A DNA stretch of 64,000 nucleotides from Corynebacterium sp. Marseille-P3884. Its GTDB lineage: Bacteria > Actinomycetota > Actinomycetes > Mycobacteriales > Mycobacteriaceae. The DNA lies in contig NZ_JAGKSD010000002.1 in the NCBI RefSeq assembly GCF_017942225.1, positions 1-64,000 on the forward strand, read 5' to 3'. This document shows positions 35,101 through 44,006 of the stretch, piece by piece. The notes below the pieces were generated by a model. The model searched no databases, was not told the origin of the DNA, and saw nothing but the letters and a program-made list of their open reading frames with translations. The position numbers were made by a program, and so were the translations under genes. The number at the start of each line of letters is the position of its first letter. Positions within the stretch are counted from its first letter, which is position 1.

Positions 35101-36413
35101 TGCCTTCTTTTTCTGATTTAGGGTTGCCACAGCCCATCGTGAACATCCTGGACGGCCAGGGCATTACCGTACCTTTTCCCATTCAACAGGCTGCGATCCC
35201 TGCTGTGCTCGACGGTCGCGATGTTCTCGGTCGTGGCCCCACTGGCTCCGGCAAGACCTTCACTTTCGGGCTTCCGATGCTCGCGCTCCTCGCCGGCAAA
35301 CCTTCTCGCCCGGGGCATCCGCGCGGACTGATTCTCGCGCCGACGCGTGAGCTCGCTGCACAGATCCGCCAGCGTCTCGACGAACCGGCAGCTGCCGTGA
35401 ACCTCCGCGTCATCGAAGTCGTCGGCGGAGTGAACATCAACAACCACATTCGTTCCCTCGCCGCCCCCGTCGACGTTCTCGTGGCCACGCCCGGTCGCGC
35501 ACAGGACCTCATCGACCAGGGGAAGCTCAGCTTCGACGCAGTCGAGATCACGGCTCTCGACGAAGCCGACCAAATGGCAGACATGGGGTTTTTGCCCCAA
35601 GTTCGCAAGCTTCTCGACGCCACGCCCGCTACCGGCCAGCGTCTGCTTTTCTCGGCGACGCTGGATGGCGACGTCGATAAGCTTGTGCGCCGTTACCTCG
35701 ATGATCCCGTAACGCACTCGACTGCGCCCGCCGCTGCGGCCGTGGATTCAATGGAGCACTATCAGCTTCTTGTCGGCGACCGCGAGGCGCGCAATGCGAT
35801 CGTTCCGCTTATCGCCGCGCGCGAAGGAAAGACCATCATGTTCATGCGCACGAAGCACGGCGTTGACCGGCAGGTGAAGAAGCTGCGGCGCGTCGGCATC
35901 AATGCGCAAGGTCTGCACGGCGACAAGGGCCAAGGAGCGCGCACTCGCGCCATCGAAGGCTTTGCCGACGGTTCCCTGCCCGTGCTCGTTGCCACTGATA
36001 TCGCCGCACGCGGCATCGACATCAGCGATGTCTCCCTCGTCGTCCACATTGACCCACCTGCTGAACACAAGGCTTACCTGCACCGAGCCGGCCGTACCGC
36101 GCGCGCTGGCACCTCCGGAACCGTTGTCACCCTCGTGATGGACGAGCAGCGCAAAGACGTCGACCAGCTCCTGCGCAAAGCCGGCGTGGAAGCAAAGAAA
36201 GTCAAGGTTACCGCCGACTCTGCCGAGCTTGCTAAGATCACGGGAGCGCGTGAGCCCAACGGCGAACCGCTCCCCCCGCCGGGCCAGACCACGGCACCCT
36301 CGACCTCGCGCAATCGGCGCGGGCGGCAACAACGCAACGCTCACACTCAGAAAAACCGCAACGGCAACGGTGGGCGCCGCCGGAAAAGGAGTTCCAGGCG
36401 CAACGAGCCTTAA
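35100..36413 (+). CDS. DEAD-box RNA helicase
   Basis: This 437-residue helicase has the Q motif (FSDLGLPQPI, FPIQQAAIPAVL), motif I GPTGSGKT (about residue 41), APTRELAAQ, TPGRAQDL, DEAD in ALDEADQMADMG, SATLDG, and the second domain with ATDIAARGID and HRAGRTARAG. The basic C-terminal tail rich in Arg, Asn and Gly probably binds RNA. The RhlE-like group is the closest by layout. One 11-mer encodes DVDKLV (35672-35682). Confidence 0.93.
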   Translation: MPSFSDLGLPQPIVNILDGQGITVPFPIQQAAIPAVLDGRDVLGRGPTGSGKTFTFGLPMLALLAGKPSRPGHPRGLILAPTRELAAQIRQRLDEPAAAVNLRVIEVVGGVNINNHIRSLAAPVDVLVATPGRAQDLIDQGKLSFDAVEITALDEADQMADMGFLPQVRKLLDATPATGQRLLFSATLDGDVDKLVRRYLDDPVTHSTAPAAAAVDSMEHYQLLVGDREARNAIVPLIAAREGKTIMFMRTKHGVDRQVKKLRRVGINAQGLHGDKGQGARTRAIEGFADGSLPVLVATDIAARGIDISDVSLVVHIDPPAEHKAYLHRAGRTARAGTSGTVVTLVMDEQRKDVDQLLRKAGVEAKKVKVTADSAELAKITGAREPNGEPLPPPGQTTAPSTSRNRRGRQQRNAHTQKNRNGNGGRRRKRSSRRNEP

Positions 36414-36419
36414 ACACCC

Positions 36420-37802
36420 ATGGACATATTGATCTCCATTCTCGCCCTGATCGGCTTCGTGCTGCTCACGGCATCCACCGGCCTTTTCGTCGCGATCGAA
36501 TTCGCGATGACGGGCCTTGAACGCTCCACCATCGAGTCTCACGTCCAGGAAAAGGGCGACAAAACCGCGCGCGCTGTGCAGCGCGACCACGGCAATCTCT
36601 CGTTCGTGCTCTCCGGCGCGCAGCTCGGCATCACCATCACGACGCTGGCGACAGGTTTTCTCGCTGAGCCCGTCCTCGCGCGATTCTTTGGGCCGCTTCT
36701 TGAACTCGTCGGGTTGAGCGAATCAGCTGCGCGCCCCGTCGCCTTAATCCTCGCCCTCATCGTGGCCACGACGCTGTCGATGGTCTTCGGCGAACTCGTA
36801 CCGAAGAACCTAGCGATCTCCAATCCTTTGCAGACCGCACGCTTCGTGGTTCCGCCGGTCAACGCGTTCAACACCGTGTGTGCGTGGTTCATCAAGGGCC
36901 TCAACGCGTCGGCGAACTGGTTTGTGCGCAAACTCGGTATTGAGCCTGCGGACGAATTGGCTTCTGCCCGTTCGGGCCCTGAGTTGGGCGCCATGGTGCG
37001 TAGTTCTGCTGAAGCCGGCGGTTTAGACGCTGCGACTGCGAAAATGCTCGACCGCTCGCTCCAATTCGGCGAGACTACGGCGGAAGAGGTCATGTCTCCG
37101 CGCTCTACGGTGAACTCTCTCGACGTCGAGGACACCGTCAGCGACCTGATCGCCCTGGCCATCGAGACCGGGCACTCCCGCTTCCCTGTCCGGCGCGGCG
37201 ACCTCGACGACACCGTCGGGCTCGTGCACATCAAAGACGCTTTCTCGGTGCCTCGCGACGAGCGCGCTACGACCCTGCTCGGGTCTTTGGCGAAGCCGGT
37301 GTCTTTCGTGCCAGGCACTCTCGACGGCGATGCCGTGCTCAACCAGGTCCGTTCGGCAGGTTCGCAGATGGTTCTCGTCGCCGACGAATACGGCGGTACC
37401 CAAGGCCTTGTCACCATTGAGGATGTCGTCGAGGAGATTCTCGGCGAAGTCTACGACGAGCACGACGACCGCGAATCCGAGCGCGATTTCCACCGCTTCG
37501 GCTCTTCCTGGGAGGTCTCTGGTCTCGTCCGCCTCGATGAGCTCGCAGAACGCACCAGCTACCTCGCTCCTGACGGCCCGTACGAGACATTGGGTGGCCT
37601 GTTCATGTCGGCCCTTGGCCGTGTGCCCCAGGTTGGCGACACAGTGCTCCTGCCAGTTTCCGATAACGAAGTGCAGGACGATTTCGAGTCCGGTAACGCA
37701 GGTCGCTGGCTCGCGCGCGTCTCTGTGATGGAAGGCCGCCGACTGGATAAGGCGATTCTCACGCCTATCTCCGACGAGGATGCTGCGAGGTGGTCCGCAT
37801 GA
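36420..37802 (+). CDS. CNNM/CorC-type membrane protein with CBS pair (first of two)
   Basis: This 460-residue protein has a DUF21 membrane domain of about four helices (residues 1-200, with VAIEFAMTGLERS and FGELVPKNLAI), two CBS domains (about 210-335, VMSPRSTVNSL and ADEYGGTQGLVTIEDVVEEILGE, the latter split at its middle) and a C-terminal CorC/HlyC domain. Relatives take part in Mg2+ extrusion or homeostasis. It is sometimes called hemolysin-like, without evidence for lysis. It overlaps the next gene by four bases. Confidence 0.88.
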   Translation: MDILISILALIGFVLLTASTGLFVAIEFAMTGLERSTIESHVQEKGDKTARAVQRDHGNLSFVLSGAQLGITITTLATGFLAEPVLARFFGPLLELVGLSESAARPVALILALIVATTLSMVFGELVPKNLAISNPLQTARFVVPPVNAFNTVCAWFIKGLNASANWFVRKLGIEPADELASARSGPELGAMVRSSAEAGGLDAATAKMLDRSLQFGETTAEEVMSPRSTVNSLDVEDTVSDLIALAIETGHSRFPVRRGDLDDTVGLVHIKDAFSVPRDERATTLLGSLAKPVSFVPGTLDGDAVLNQVRSAGSQMVLVADEYGGTQGLVTIEDVVEEILGEVYDEHDDRESERDFHRFGSSWEVSGLVRLDELAERTSYLAPDGPYETLGGLFMSALGRVPQVGDTVLLPVSDNEVQDDFESGNAGRWLARVSVMEGRRLDKAILTPISDEDAARWSA

Positions 37803-38851
37803 GCATTTGGGTAGCTGCACTTCTCATCATCGCGCTGCTTTTGGCCAACGCTTTCTTTGTTGCCATCGAATTCGCGCTGGTGTCTTCCCGCAAGGATCGC
37901 CTCGAGTCCATGCTCGCGCAGGGCAAAAAGGGCGCGCGCAGGGCGTTGACAGCGACCGAGAACCTGTCGATTTACCTGGCCGGCGCCCAGTTCGGCATCA
38001 CCATCGCATCGTTGATCCTGGGTAAGGTCGCCGAACCGGCTATCGCGCACTTCCTCGAGTATCCGTTCACGGAGCTCGGTGTGCCGGAGAACTTGCTGCA
38101 CCCGATCGCATTCGTGATCGCCCTGCTGATCATCACGGTTCTGCACATCATTTTCGGCGAGATGATCCCGAAGAATATCGCGATCGCCGGCCCCGAAACT
38201 CTCGCCGTGTGGCTGACCCCGATGATGGATGTGTGGGTAAAACTCACCCGCCCGTTGATCTATGCGCTCAATGAGCTCGCCCGGTTCACGCTCAAGCTTG
38301 TTGGCGTGGAGCAGCGCGATGAGCTTGATTCCACTGTGGACCAAGAGCAGCTGGCGAATATGATCCAAGAATCTCGCCAAGAGGGCTTGCTGGACGCCGA
38401 GGAGACGGCCCGGCTCGCCAACGCCTTGTCTACGGAGCACCGCAGCTTCAAGGAAGTGATGATCCCCATCGACCAGGTGGTGACCATCCCCCATTCCCGC
38501 GGCGGTATTCCTCTTTCCGCTTTGGAGAAGGCTGTCCAGGAAACGGGGTATTCCCGTTACCCGGTGGAAGGTTCCGCTGGTGCACTGGTCGGGTATATCC
38601 ACGTCAAGGACGTTTTGGACCTCCTGGAATCCGATGCTGCGAACCCGGTGATTCCACAGAACCGTATCCGCAGGCTCAGCATCGTGGACGGTTCCGGCAG
38701 CTTGGACGATGCTCTCACCTCGATGCACCGCCGTTCCGCACACATGGCGCAGGTGCGCGATAACGGCGAGCTGGTCGGTGTGCTGGCGCTCGAGGACCTC
38801 ATCGAGGAATACGTCGGCACCGTGTCCGACTGGACGCACGAGGACGATTGA
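37799..38851 (+). CDS. CNNM-type membrane protein with CBS pair (second of two)
   Basis: This 350-residue paralogue of its neighbour has the same DUF21 domain (NAFFVAIEFALVSSRKDRL near the start, GEMIPKNIAI) and CBS pair (VMIPIDQVVTIP, VLALEDLIEEYVG), but lacks the C-terminal CorC domain. The two are probably subunits of one ion transporter. ATG 37799 overlaps the preceding stop, and its own stop overlaps the TTG start of the next gene. Confidence 0.88.
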   Translation: MSIWVAALLIIALLLANAFFVAIEFALVSSRKDRLESMLAQGKKGARRALTATENLSIYLAGAQFGITIASLILGKVAEPAIAHFLEYPFTELGVPENLLHPIAFVIALLIITVLHIIFGEMIPKNIAIAGPETLAVWLTPMMDVWVKLTRPLIYALNELARFTLKLVGVEQRDELDSTVDQEQLANMIQESRQEGLLDAEETARLANALSTEHRSFKEVMIPIDQVVTIPHSRGGIPLSALEKAVQETGYSRYPVEGSAGALVGYIHVKDVLDLLESDAANPVIPQNRIRRLSIVDGSGSLDDALTSMHRRSAHMAQVRDNGELVGVLALEDLIEEYVGTVSDWTHEDD

Positions 38852-39720
38852 CCCAGGCTATGCAGCAGCTCACCCGCGCTCAGTGGACCGACCGCATGAA
38901 GCGGCACGAGCAGCGTGCGCGCGAATGGATCGATCCTCACCTGCAGCGTCGCTCGCGCGGGGAGAAGCACCCGATCTGGGACTTTCTGTTCGACTATTAC
39001 TCCATTCGCCCGTCGCGCGTGTTGCGGTGGCATCCAGGGCTGGACGCAACGCTTATCGACGCCACCGATGCACCCCACACCCGCTGGCGCGATTACACGG
39101 TCAACCAGGACGGCACTGTCTGCGCTGATGTCGATAGTTTCCTTTCGCACCGCGGTAATGCGATGGACAAAGTGCTCACACTCCTGCGCGCCTCAGAAGA
39201 TAACCGCGCCCAGTTCGACTGTTTCGGCCTGCACGAGTGGGCCATGGTCTACCGCCAAGAAAACCACCGGCACCCGCTCCCCTTGCGTCTGAGTCAGAGG
39301 GAGACCGACGCGGTCGTCGAAAAGCACGATATAAAGTGCACCCACTTCGACGCGTACCGTTTCTTCACTCCGCCCGCGAAGCCGTTGAATCTGACGGTCC
39401 TGAACAACACAACGCGTCCGGCCCACGAGCAAGCCGGCTGCCTCCACGTCGGCATGGACCTTTACAAGTGGGCGGCAAAAATGGAGCCACTTGTGCCCGG
39501 TGAGCTTCTCCTCGATTGCTTCGAGCTCGCCCGCGATATTCGTCTGCTCGATATGGAGGCCTCACCGTACGATTGCCGCGAACTCGGCTACGGCGTCGTG
39601 CCGATTGAGACCCCGGAGGGCAAAGCGGAGTACGTCGCCCGGCAGCGCGGTTTCACCGAACGTGCAAAACCCCTGCGACACCGCCTCGTCGCGATCCTTG
39701 AAGCGGTTCTTGAGGGCTAA
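38848..39720 (+). CDS. conserved actinobacterial protein of unknown function
   Basis: This 290-residue, soluble protein is rich in His and Trp (WHPGLDATLIDATDAPHTRW; CFGLHEWAMVYR; KCTHFDAYRFF). Homologues in this position are sometimes labelled 3-methyladenine DNA glycosylase, but I see no glycosylase motif that would justify it. Many His, Asp and Arg residues suggest an enzyme. TTG 38848 overlaps the CBS-gene stop by four bases, so it is coupled to the two transporters. ATG 38860 is an alternative. One 11-mer encodes TLIDAT (39051-39061). Confidence 0.7.
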   Translation: MTQAMQQLTRAQWTDRMKRHEQRAREWIDPHLQRRSRGEKHPIWDFLFDYYSIRPSRVLRWHPGLDATLIDATDAPHTRWRDYTVNQDGTVCADVDSFLSHRGNAMDKVLTLLRASEDNRAQFDCFGLHEWAMVYRQENHRHPLPLRLSQRETDAVVEKHDIKCTHFDAYRFFTPPAKPLNLTVLNNTTRPAHEQAGCLHVGMDLYKWAAKMEPLVPGELLLDCFELARDIRLLDMEASPYDCRELGYGVVPIETPEGKAEYVARQRGFTERAKPLRHRLVAILEAVLEG

Positions 39721-39759
39721 ACTGGCCGGGAAGATGTCTGCTCGAAAGGGGCCTGAGCC

Positions 39760-41214
39760 ATGGGACGGCACTCCACCGGAAAGAATAACTACGCTCTGTC
39801 CAAGGAGGTCATAGCGCTCCTTGTGGCCATCGCCCTGGTGATCGCTGCCGTTGTGGCATGGCTGTTCCTCCGGGATAACGGCGAGAACTCTGCCGCCGAC
39901 GAGCAGGCCGAATGCGTCTCCGGCGATCTCCGCCTCCCCGTTGCCACCGCGAGCAAATCCGTGGGAGAGCAGCTTATCGACGACTACGCCGCCTCCAACC
40001 CCGTCGTCCGCGATTATTGCGTGAAACCGGAATATGTCGATTCAATCGAGGAAGCCGCCGTTTATGTCGCACCAGTCTCCCCGGTGACCACCGAAGAACT
40101 CTCCGCTGCCGACCGCAGCTCCACCACTAACGACCCCGTCGCTGTCTACGCCTCGCCCGTCGGCACCGCCGCCGCTGAAGCCGCAGCGCCTGCTCTCGAG
40201 ACTGTCCTCTTCCCCACCGGCGAACAGCCCGAAACGTCCGCTATCGTCGCACAAGCACTCGCCGAGAACGACGAAGCCGCTGCGAAGGCCCTCACCGAGC
40301 AGCGGGTCCAAGCCGTTACTTCCGCCGTCGGGGAAATCGATAAGGCTGTGGCCACTACCGAAGACGCCGCACCGGAAGGCTTCACCTTCACTGCTCTCGA
40401 CGGCAAAGAGCTGGTCTACGCCGCATTCCCTCTGAACACCACCGATGCGGTCAACGAGGAAGAGACCCGCGCTGCTCAGGCGTTTTCCGACTACAGCGGC
40501 AAGATGTTCATCGATGCCCACGGCGAAGCCGACACCAATCCGGCAGACGTCAGCGAACCGGTCTGGTCCGCTGCAAATCCCCAGGGTGGAAAACGCATCA
40601 CCGACCCGCAGGCCGTCGACGCTGACCAAGCCACTGACCAGGACGCTGACGACAGCGCTGCAGCCGGCTCCCCGGGCGAACCGAGCAAAACTCTCTTCCT
40701 GCTCGATACATCTGCCGGCATGAGCGAGTTCAACGACCCGGCTGCTGAGGTCATTGACGCTGTCGTCGGCGACATCACCGGCGCCGGTCACGAGGTCGCG
40801 CTGTGGAACTACTCCTCACCGCTCACCCCGGGCGTGACCAAGGGTTACCGTGGGAATGTCGCCTTCACCGGTGATGCGGATTCGGTCATCGGCACTGCCC
40901 ATCGTTTCATCAACGACGGTCAGCCACAGACCCGCGAGGCCGTCGGCGCGGCTGTCGCTTATGCGGAAACGGAGGCGACCACCGACGCACCGGTCCGTAT
41001 CGTCCTCATCACGTCGGGCTCCGCCGACGCCGCCGACGATTACGCCGTGCAAGCTCTCGACGAGGCCAAGGACAAGGGTGTATCGCTGTCCATCGTCCGA
41101 GTCGGCGACGGCGAGACCGACGATGCGCTTGCCGACGCCGCCGAGTTCACCACCGACGCCACCACCCCAGACGACCTCGACGCTGCGATCCGCTCTGCCG
41201 CTGGTCTGAAGTAG
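39760..41214 (+). CDS. membrane-anchored VWA-domain protein
   Basis: This 484-residue protein has a basic start, one membrane helix (about residues 18-42) and a large outer part: a solute-binding-like region (about 50-270), an acidic linker (DADQATDQDADDSAA), and a von Willebrand A domain (about 308-480). The metal-site start is FLLDTSAGMS, so the second Ser of DxSxS is Gly. It may bind ligands in the cell envelope, and the function is unknown. One 11-mer encodes QLIDDY (39972-39982). Confidence 0.75.
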   Translation: MGRHSTGKNNYALSKEVIALLVAIALVIAAVVAWLFLRDNGENSAADEQAECVSGDLRLPVATASKSVGEQLIDDYAASNPVVRDYCVKPEYVDSIEEAAVYVAPVSPVTTEELSAADRSSTTNDPVAVYASPVGTAAAEAAAPALETVLFPTGEQPETSAIVAQALAENDEAAAKALTEQRVQAVTSAVGEIDKAVATTEDAAPEGFTFTALDGKELVYAAFPLNTTDAVNEEETRAAQAFSDYSGKMFIDAHGEADTNPADVSEPVWSAANPQGGKRITDPQAVDADQATDQDADDSAAAGSPGEPSKTLFLLDTSAGMSEFNDPAAEVIDAVVGDITGAGHEVALWNYSSPLTPGVTKGYRGNVAFTGDADSVIGTAHRFINDGQPQTREAVGAAVAYAETEATTDAPVRIVLITSGSADAADDYAVQALDEAKDKGVSLSIVRVGDGETDDALADAAEFTTDATTPDDLDAAIRSAAGLK

Positions 41215-41224
41215 CCAAAGCAAA

Positions 41225-41263
41225 AGGGTGCGGCTCCCCCAACTACGGGGAAGCCGCACCCTT
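41225..41263. terminator. bidirectional terminator after the VWA gene and merR
   Basis: AAGGGTGCGGCT and AGCCGCACCCTT form a perfect 12-bp stem, extended by further G-C pairs around a short loop. A-rich sequence lies on the left and T/A-rich on the right. It separates two converging genes. Confidence 0.85.
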
Positions 41264-41290
41264 AGAAACTAAAGGGAGTACGTGAGGCTC

Positions 41291-41872
41291 TTAGGAGCTG
41301 CGACGACGACGGCGGTCAGCCAGCTCGTCGAGCGCGACAACGTTGTCGCCTTCGTCCTCAGTAGCGCCACCGATGCGCTCGGACGGGAAGGCGGAAATGG
41401 TGCCGGTGAGTTCCTTGACGATCTGCGGGACGGCGATGCCGAACACGCCCTGGCCACCGCCGAGGAGGTCGATGATCTCGTCGTTGCTGCGGCACTCGTA
41501 AACGGTGGTGCCGTCGGAGACGAGGGTGATCTCGGAGATCTCGTTGATACCGCGGTCACGCAGCTTGTCCACGGCAAGGCGGATATTCTGCAGCGAGATG
41601 CCGGTGTCGAGCAAACCCTTGACGATCTTCAGGACCAAGATGTCCTTGAAGGAGTACAGGCGCTGGGAACCCGAGCCTGTGGCGTTGCGGATGGACGGGC
41701 GAACCAGGTCAGTGCGCGCCCAGTAGTCGAGCTGGCGGTAGGTGATGCCGGCAACCTGGCAGGCAATCGGCACACGGTAGCCGACCTCGTCGGAGGGCCC
41801 AAGGTCGAAGAGGGTCTCCTGAACAGGTGCTCCGGCACCGTCGGCGGCGGTGACGTTATCGATCGTACTCAC
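41291..41872 (-). CDS. MerR-family regulator (Rv1830 type)
   Basis: This 193-residue protein has a MerR helix-turn-helix (ACQVAGITYRQLDYWARTDLV, split at residues 37-57), followed by a dimerising helix and a C-terminal region without metal-binding Cys. It is the counterpart of mycobacterial Rv1830, which influences growth and drug recovery. It is the last gene of the conserved series secA2-odhI-ftsR-DUF151-merR, separated from DUF151 by 108 bases. The start is GTG with GGGAG upstream. Confidence 0.88.
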   Translation of the reverse strand: MSTIDNVTAADGAGAPVQETLFDLGPSDEVGYRVPIACQVAGITYRQLDYWARTDLVRPSIRNATGSGSQRLYSFKDILVLKIVKGLLDTGISLQNIRLAVDKLRDRGINEISEITLVSDGTTVYECRSNDEIIDLLGGGQGVFGIAVPQIVKELTGTISAFPSERIGGATEDEGDNVVALDELADRRRRRSS

Positions 41873-41980
41873 GTAATTACTCCCATGAAGTTTAGGAAAG
41901 AGCCTAATGGTTATTTAAAGGCAAGCATATGCTGCGGTCAAGAGCACGGCGTTCAACACGCCGAAGTTTCAACCTCAACT

Positions 41981-42601
41981 TTAACTATAGGGTTGGTCTT
42001 TCCCACTGTCACCTTGAGTATCACCAGTACTCCCAAACCCCAGATCTTTCTCCTCGACGCCCAATTCGCGCATGAGGTTTTCGAAGTCGAGGTCCGCCTG
42101 CTTATCACCGCTCGCAGAATTGCCGCGGCCAGCGTTGTCGCTTCCGCTGTCGCCTGCGAATTCCGACGTGAATTCGATGTCGAAATAGTCCGAGGCATCC
42201 TCCGCGCTCAACCACAACGAAGCCTGATTAAGGACGTCCTCTTCTACCTCGAGAGGAATATCGAGCATGAGGGAAAGCACGAGCGCGTCGGTCGGGCGGC
42301 AGTCGAATTCGGCGCCGTCTTCCATGGTGACCTGCGCCAAGTACACACCGTTGTAGTAGCTGGTCAGTTCAATCGCAGCGACGCCGGTGGTGGACTGCTC
42401 GATGACATCCACCAGCAGATTGTGGGTGTCGGGGCGAGCTGGTTCCCACTCCCCAATCCGGCCGAGCAACTGCGCGCCGCCAACGGGTGAGAGCCAGATC
42501 GGCAGGAAACGCCGACGTTCTTTCCACAGTAGGACCGCGCAGAGGAAATTCTCGGGGCCGACGGGAAACACCCCGCACAGAGAAACAGGAACAGTGCTCA
42601 T
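41981..42601 (-). CDS. DUF151 bifunctional-nuclease-like protein
   Basis: This 206-residue protein carries the DUF151/BFN domain in residues 1-135 (RRFLPIWLSPVGGAQLLGRI split at 30-49; LVDVIEQSTTGVAAIEL; RPTDALVLSL) and a polar, Gly/Ser/Asp-rich tail. Plant relatives were described as having RNase and DNase activity, but in actinobacteria the role is unknown. It sits between two MerR-type regulators, six bases after ftsR, as in mycobacteria (Rv1829). Confidence 0.88.
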   Translation of the reverse strand: MSTVPVSLCGVFPVGPENFLCAVLLWKERRRFLPIWLSPVGGAQLLGRIGEWEPARPDTHNLLVDVIEQSTTGVAAIELTSYYNGVYLAQVTMEDGAEFDCRPTDALVLSLMLDIPLEVEEDVLNQASLWLSAEDASDYFDIEFTSEFAGDSGSDNAGRGNSASGDKQADLDFENLMRELGVEEKDLGFGSTGDTQGDSGKDQPYS

Positions 42602-42607
42602 GATTGG

Positions 42608-43351
42608 TTAATTCAGACCGCGGCGAAGCTCGTTCTTCACCAGCGCTGCGTGGAGCGAGACGACCAATGCCGTCATTTGCTGGCTGACCTCGCCGGCTTC
42701 TTGCTTGGCGGCAGCCCGACCCGACTTAGCGACGGGATCAGTGACCTGCTCGATCAAGTCTGCCTGACGGCTAGCGGACAGGCGGATGCGCTTCAGGTGA
42801 CGAGAGTCCAGGCCGTAATCGGTCAACGAGACTGCGGTGGAAACAACGCGGACGTCGTCAAGCGTGAACATGCCTGACGCATCGGGAACGATCAGACCCG
42901 CGTCGATGCACTGGGCGACGACCTGCGGGTCGCATTCGGCCTGTTCAGCGATGTCGTCGTCGGTCAGGCGCGTGGCGGCCGGCGCAGCGAATTGCTCTGG
43001 GGCAATGAGCGGATCCGCAGTATTCTGGCGGTTCATCACCGCGGTGACCTTGCCGGAGTCCATGGCCTCGAGCTGTTCGCGGATCACCTTCAGCGGGAGA
43101 TAATTATCGCGCTGCGTGATCAGGATGTAGCGGAGTCGCTCCACATCGGCCTCGGTGAAGCGACGGTACCCGGACTGGGTGCGCTCCGGGCTGATCAGGC
43201 CTTCGGACTCGAGGAAGCGGATTTTGGACACGGTGACATCCGGAAACTCCTCGCTGAGGCACTTGATCACCACGCCGATGGACATGGTCTTCGTGCCCGA
43301 GCGGGGTGCCTTGCTCGGCTTGGTCTTCCGGATTGCGCTCACAGTGTTCAA
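42608..43351 (-). CDS. ftsR: MerR-type regulator FtsR
   Basis: This 247-residue protein has a MerR winged helix (VSKIRFLESEGLISPERTQSGYRRF, split at residues 38-62; then DVERLRYILITQRD) and a C-terminal helical domain rather than a metal site. In C. glutamicum the protein at this place between odhI and the DUF151 gene is FtsR, which activates ftsZ and so links to cell division. The mycobacterial counterpart is Rv1828. Confidence 0.9.
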   Translation of the reverse strand: MNTVSAIRKTKPSKAPRSGTKTMSIGVVIKCLSEEFPDVTVSKIRFLESEGLISPERTQSGYRRFTEADVERLRYILITQRDNYLPLKVIREQLEAMDSGKVTAVMNRQNTADPLIAPEQFAAPAATRLTDDDIAEQAECDPQVVAQCIDAGLIVPDASGMFTLDDVRVVSTAVSLTDYGLDSRHLKRIRLSASRQADLIEQVTDPVAKSGRAAAKQEAGEVSQQMTALVVSLHAALVKNELRRGLN

Positions 43352-43444
43352 TTCTGTCTAACTCTGATCAACAATGACTAGTTTCAATCAGTATTTCCCT
43401 GAAAAACTTTTGGAATGGGCCAGGCAAATGGCCCCAACTGCTTC

Positions 43445-43876
43445 TTAGTCCTCGTCGGCGAGGAACACGAGGCGGAATTTGCCGATCTGGATCTCGTCGC
43501 CGGTAGAAAGCGTCTGAGAGTTGCGCGGCTCGCGGTTGACGTAGGTGCCGTTGAGGGATCCCACATCGACGACCTCGAACTCGCCGTCATTGCGGCGGAA
43601 TTCAGCGTGGCGACGGGAGACAGTGACATCGTCGAGGAAGATGTCTGCCTCAGGGTGGCGGCCAGCGGTGGTGATGTCGCGGTCCAGCAGGAAGCGTGCG
43701 CCTGCGTTCGGGCCACGCTTGACCACGAGGAGTGCTGCATCTGCAGGCAGGCCATCGGCACCACCGACGTGGTCAGAGGCGGTGCTAGCTCCCGTCTCCA
43801 TCTCTTTCAGAAGATCCGCACGGAAGACAGAGGTGGTTTCTACCTGTGCCTCCGGTGTACCGGTGTTCTCGCTCAT
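43445..43876 (-). CDS. odhI: FHA-domain protein OdhI (GarA homologue)
   Basis: OdhI (143 residues, the same length as in C. glutamicum) inhibits the E1 part of 2-oxoglutarate dehydrogenase when unphosphorylated. PknG phosphorylates Thr14, and the neighbouring Thr15 is also a target. Both are present in VETTSVFR. The FHA domain shows TAGRHPEADIFLDDVTVSRRH (split at residues 66-86) and VGSLNGTYVN. This controls the flow of 2-oxoglutarate between the TCA cycle and glutamate. AGGAGA precedes ATG 43876. Confidence 0.95.
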   Translation of the reverse strand: MSENTGTPEAQVETTSVFRADLLKEMETGASTASDHVGGADGLPADAALLVVKRGPNAGARFLLDRDITTAGRHPEADIFLDDVTVSRRHAEFRRNDGEFEVVDVGSLNGTYVNREPRNSQTLSTGDEIQIGKFRLVFLADED

Positions 43877-44006
43877 CTCTTCTCCTGACGCTTTCGACGG
43901 ATACAAGTTCAATTTAAGTCCACGATCATCATACTGACAACTGCCCCCAGCGCGCGGTCGGGACGCGTTTAGACGGGCCACACCATGGTCAACCACGACC
44001 GCAGAA

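Noticed and set aside
39734..39814. Possible 26-codon leader peptide before the VWA gene
   Set aside because: It has a TANNNT box upstream, but runs into the VWA frame with no attenuator structure or conserved residues visible.
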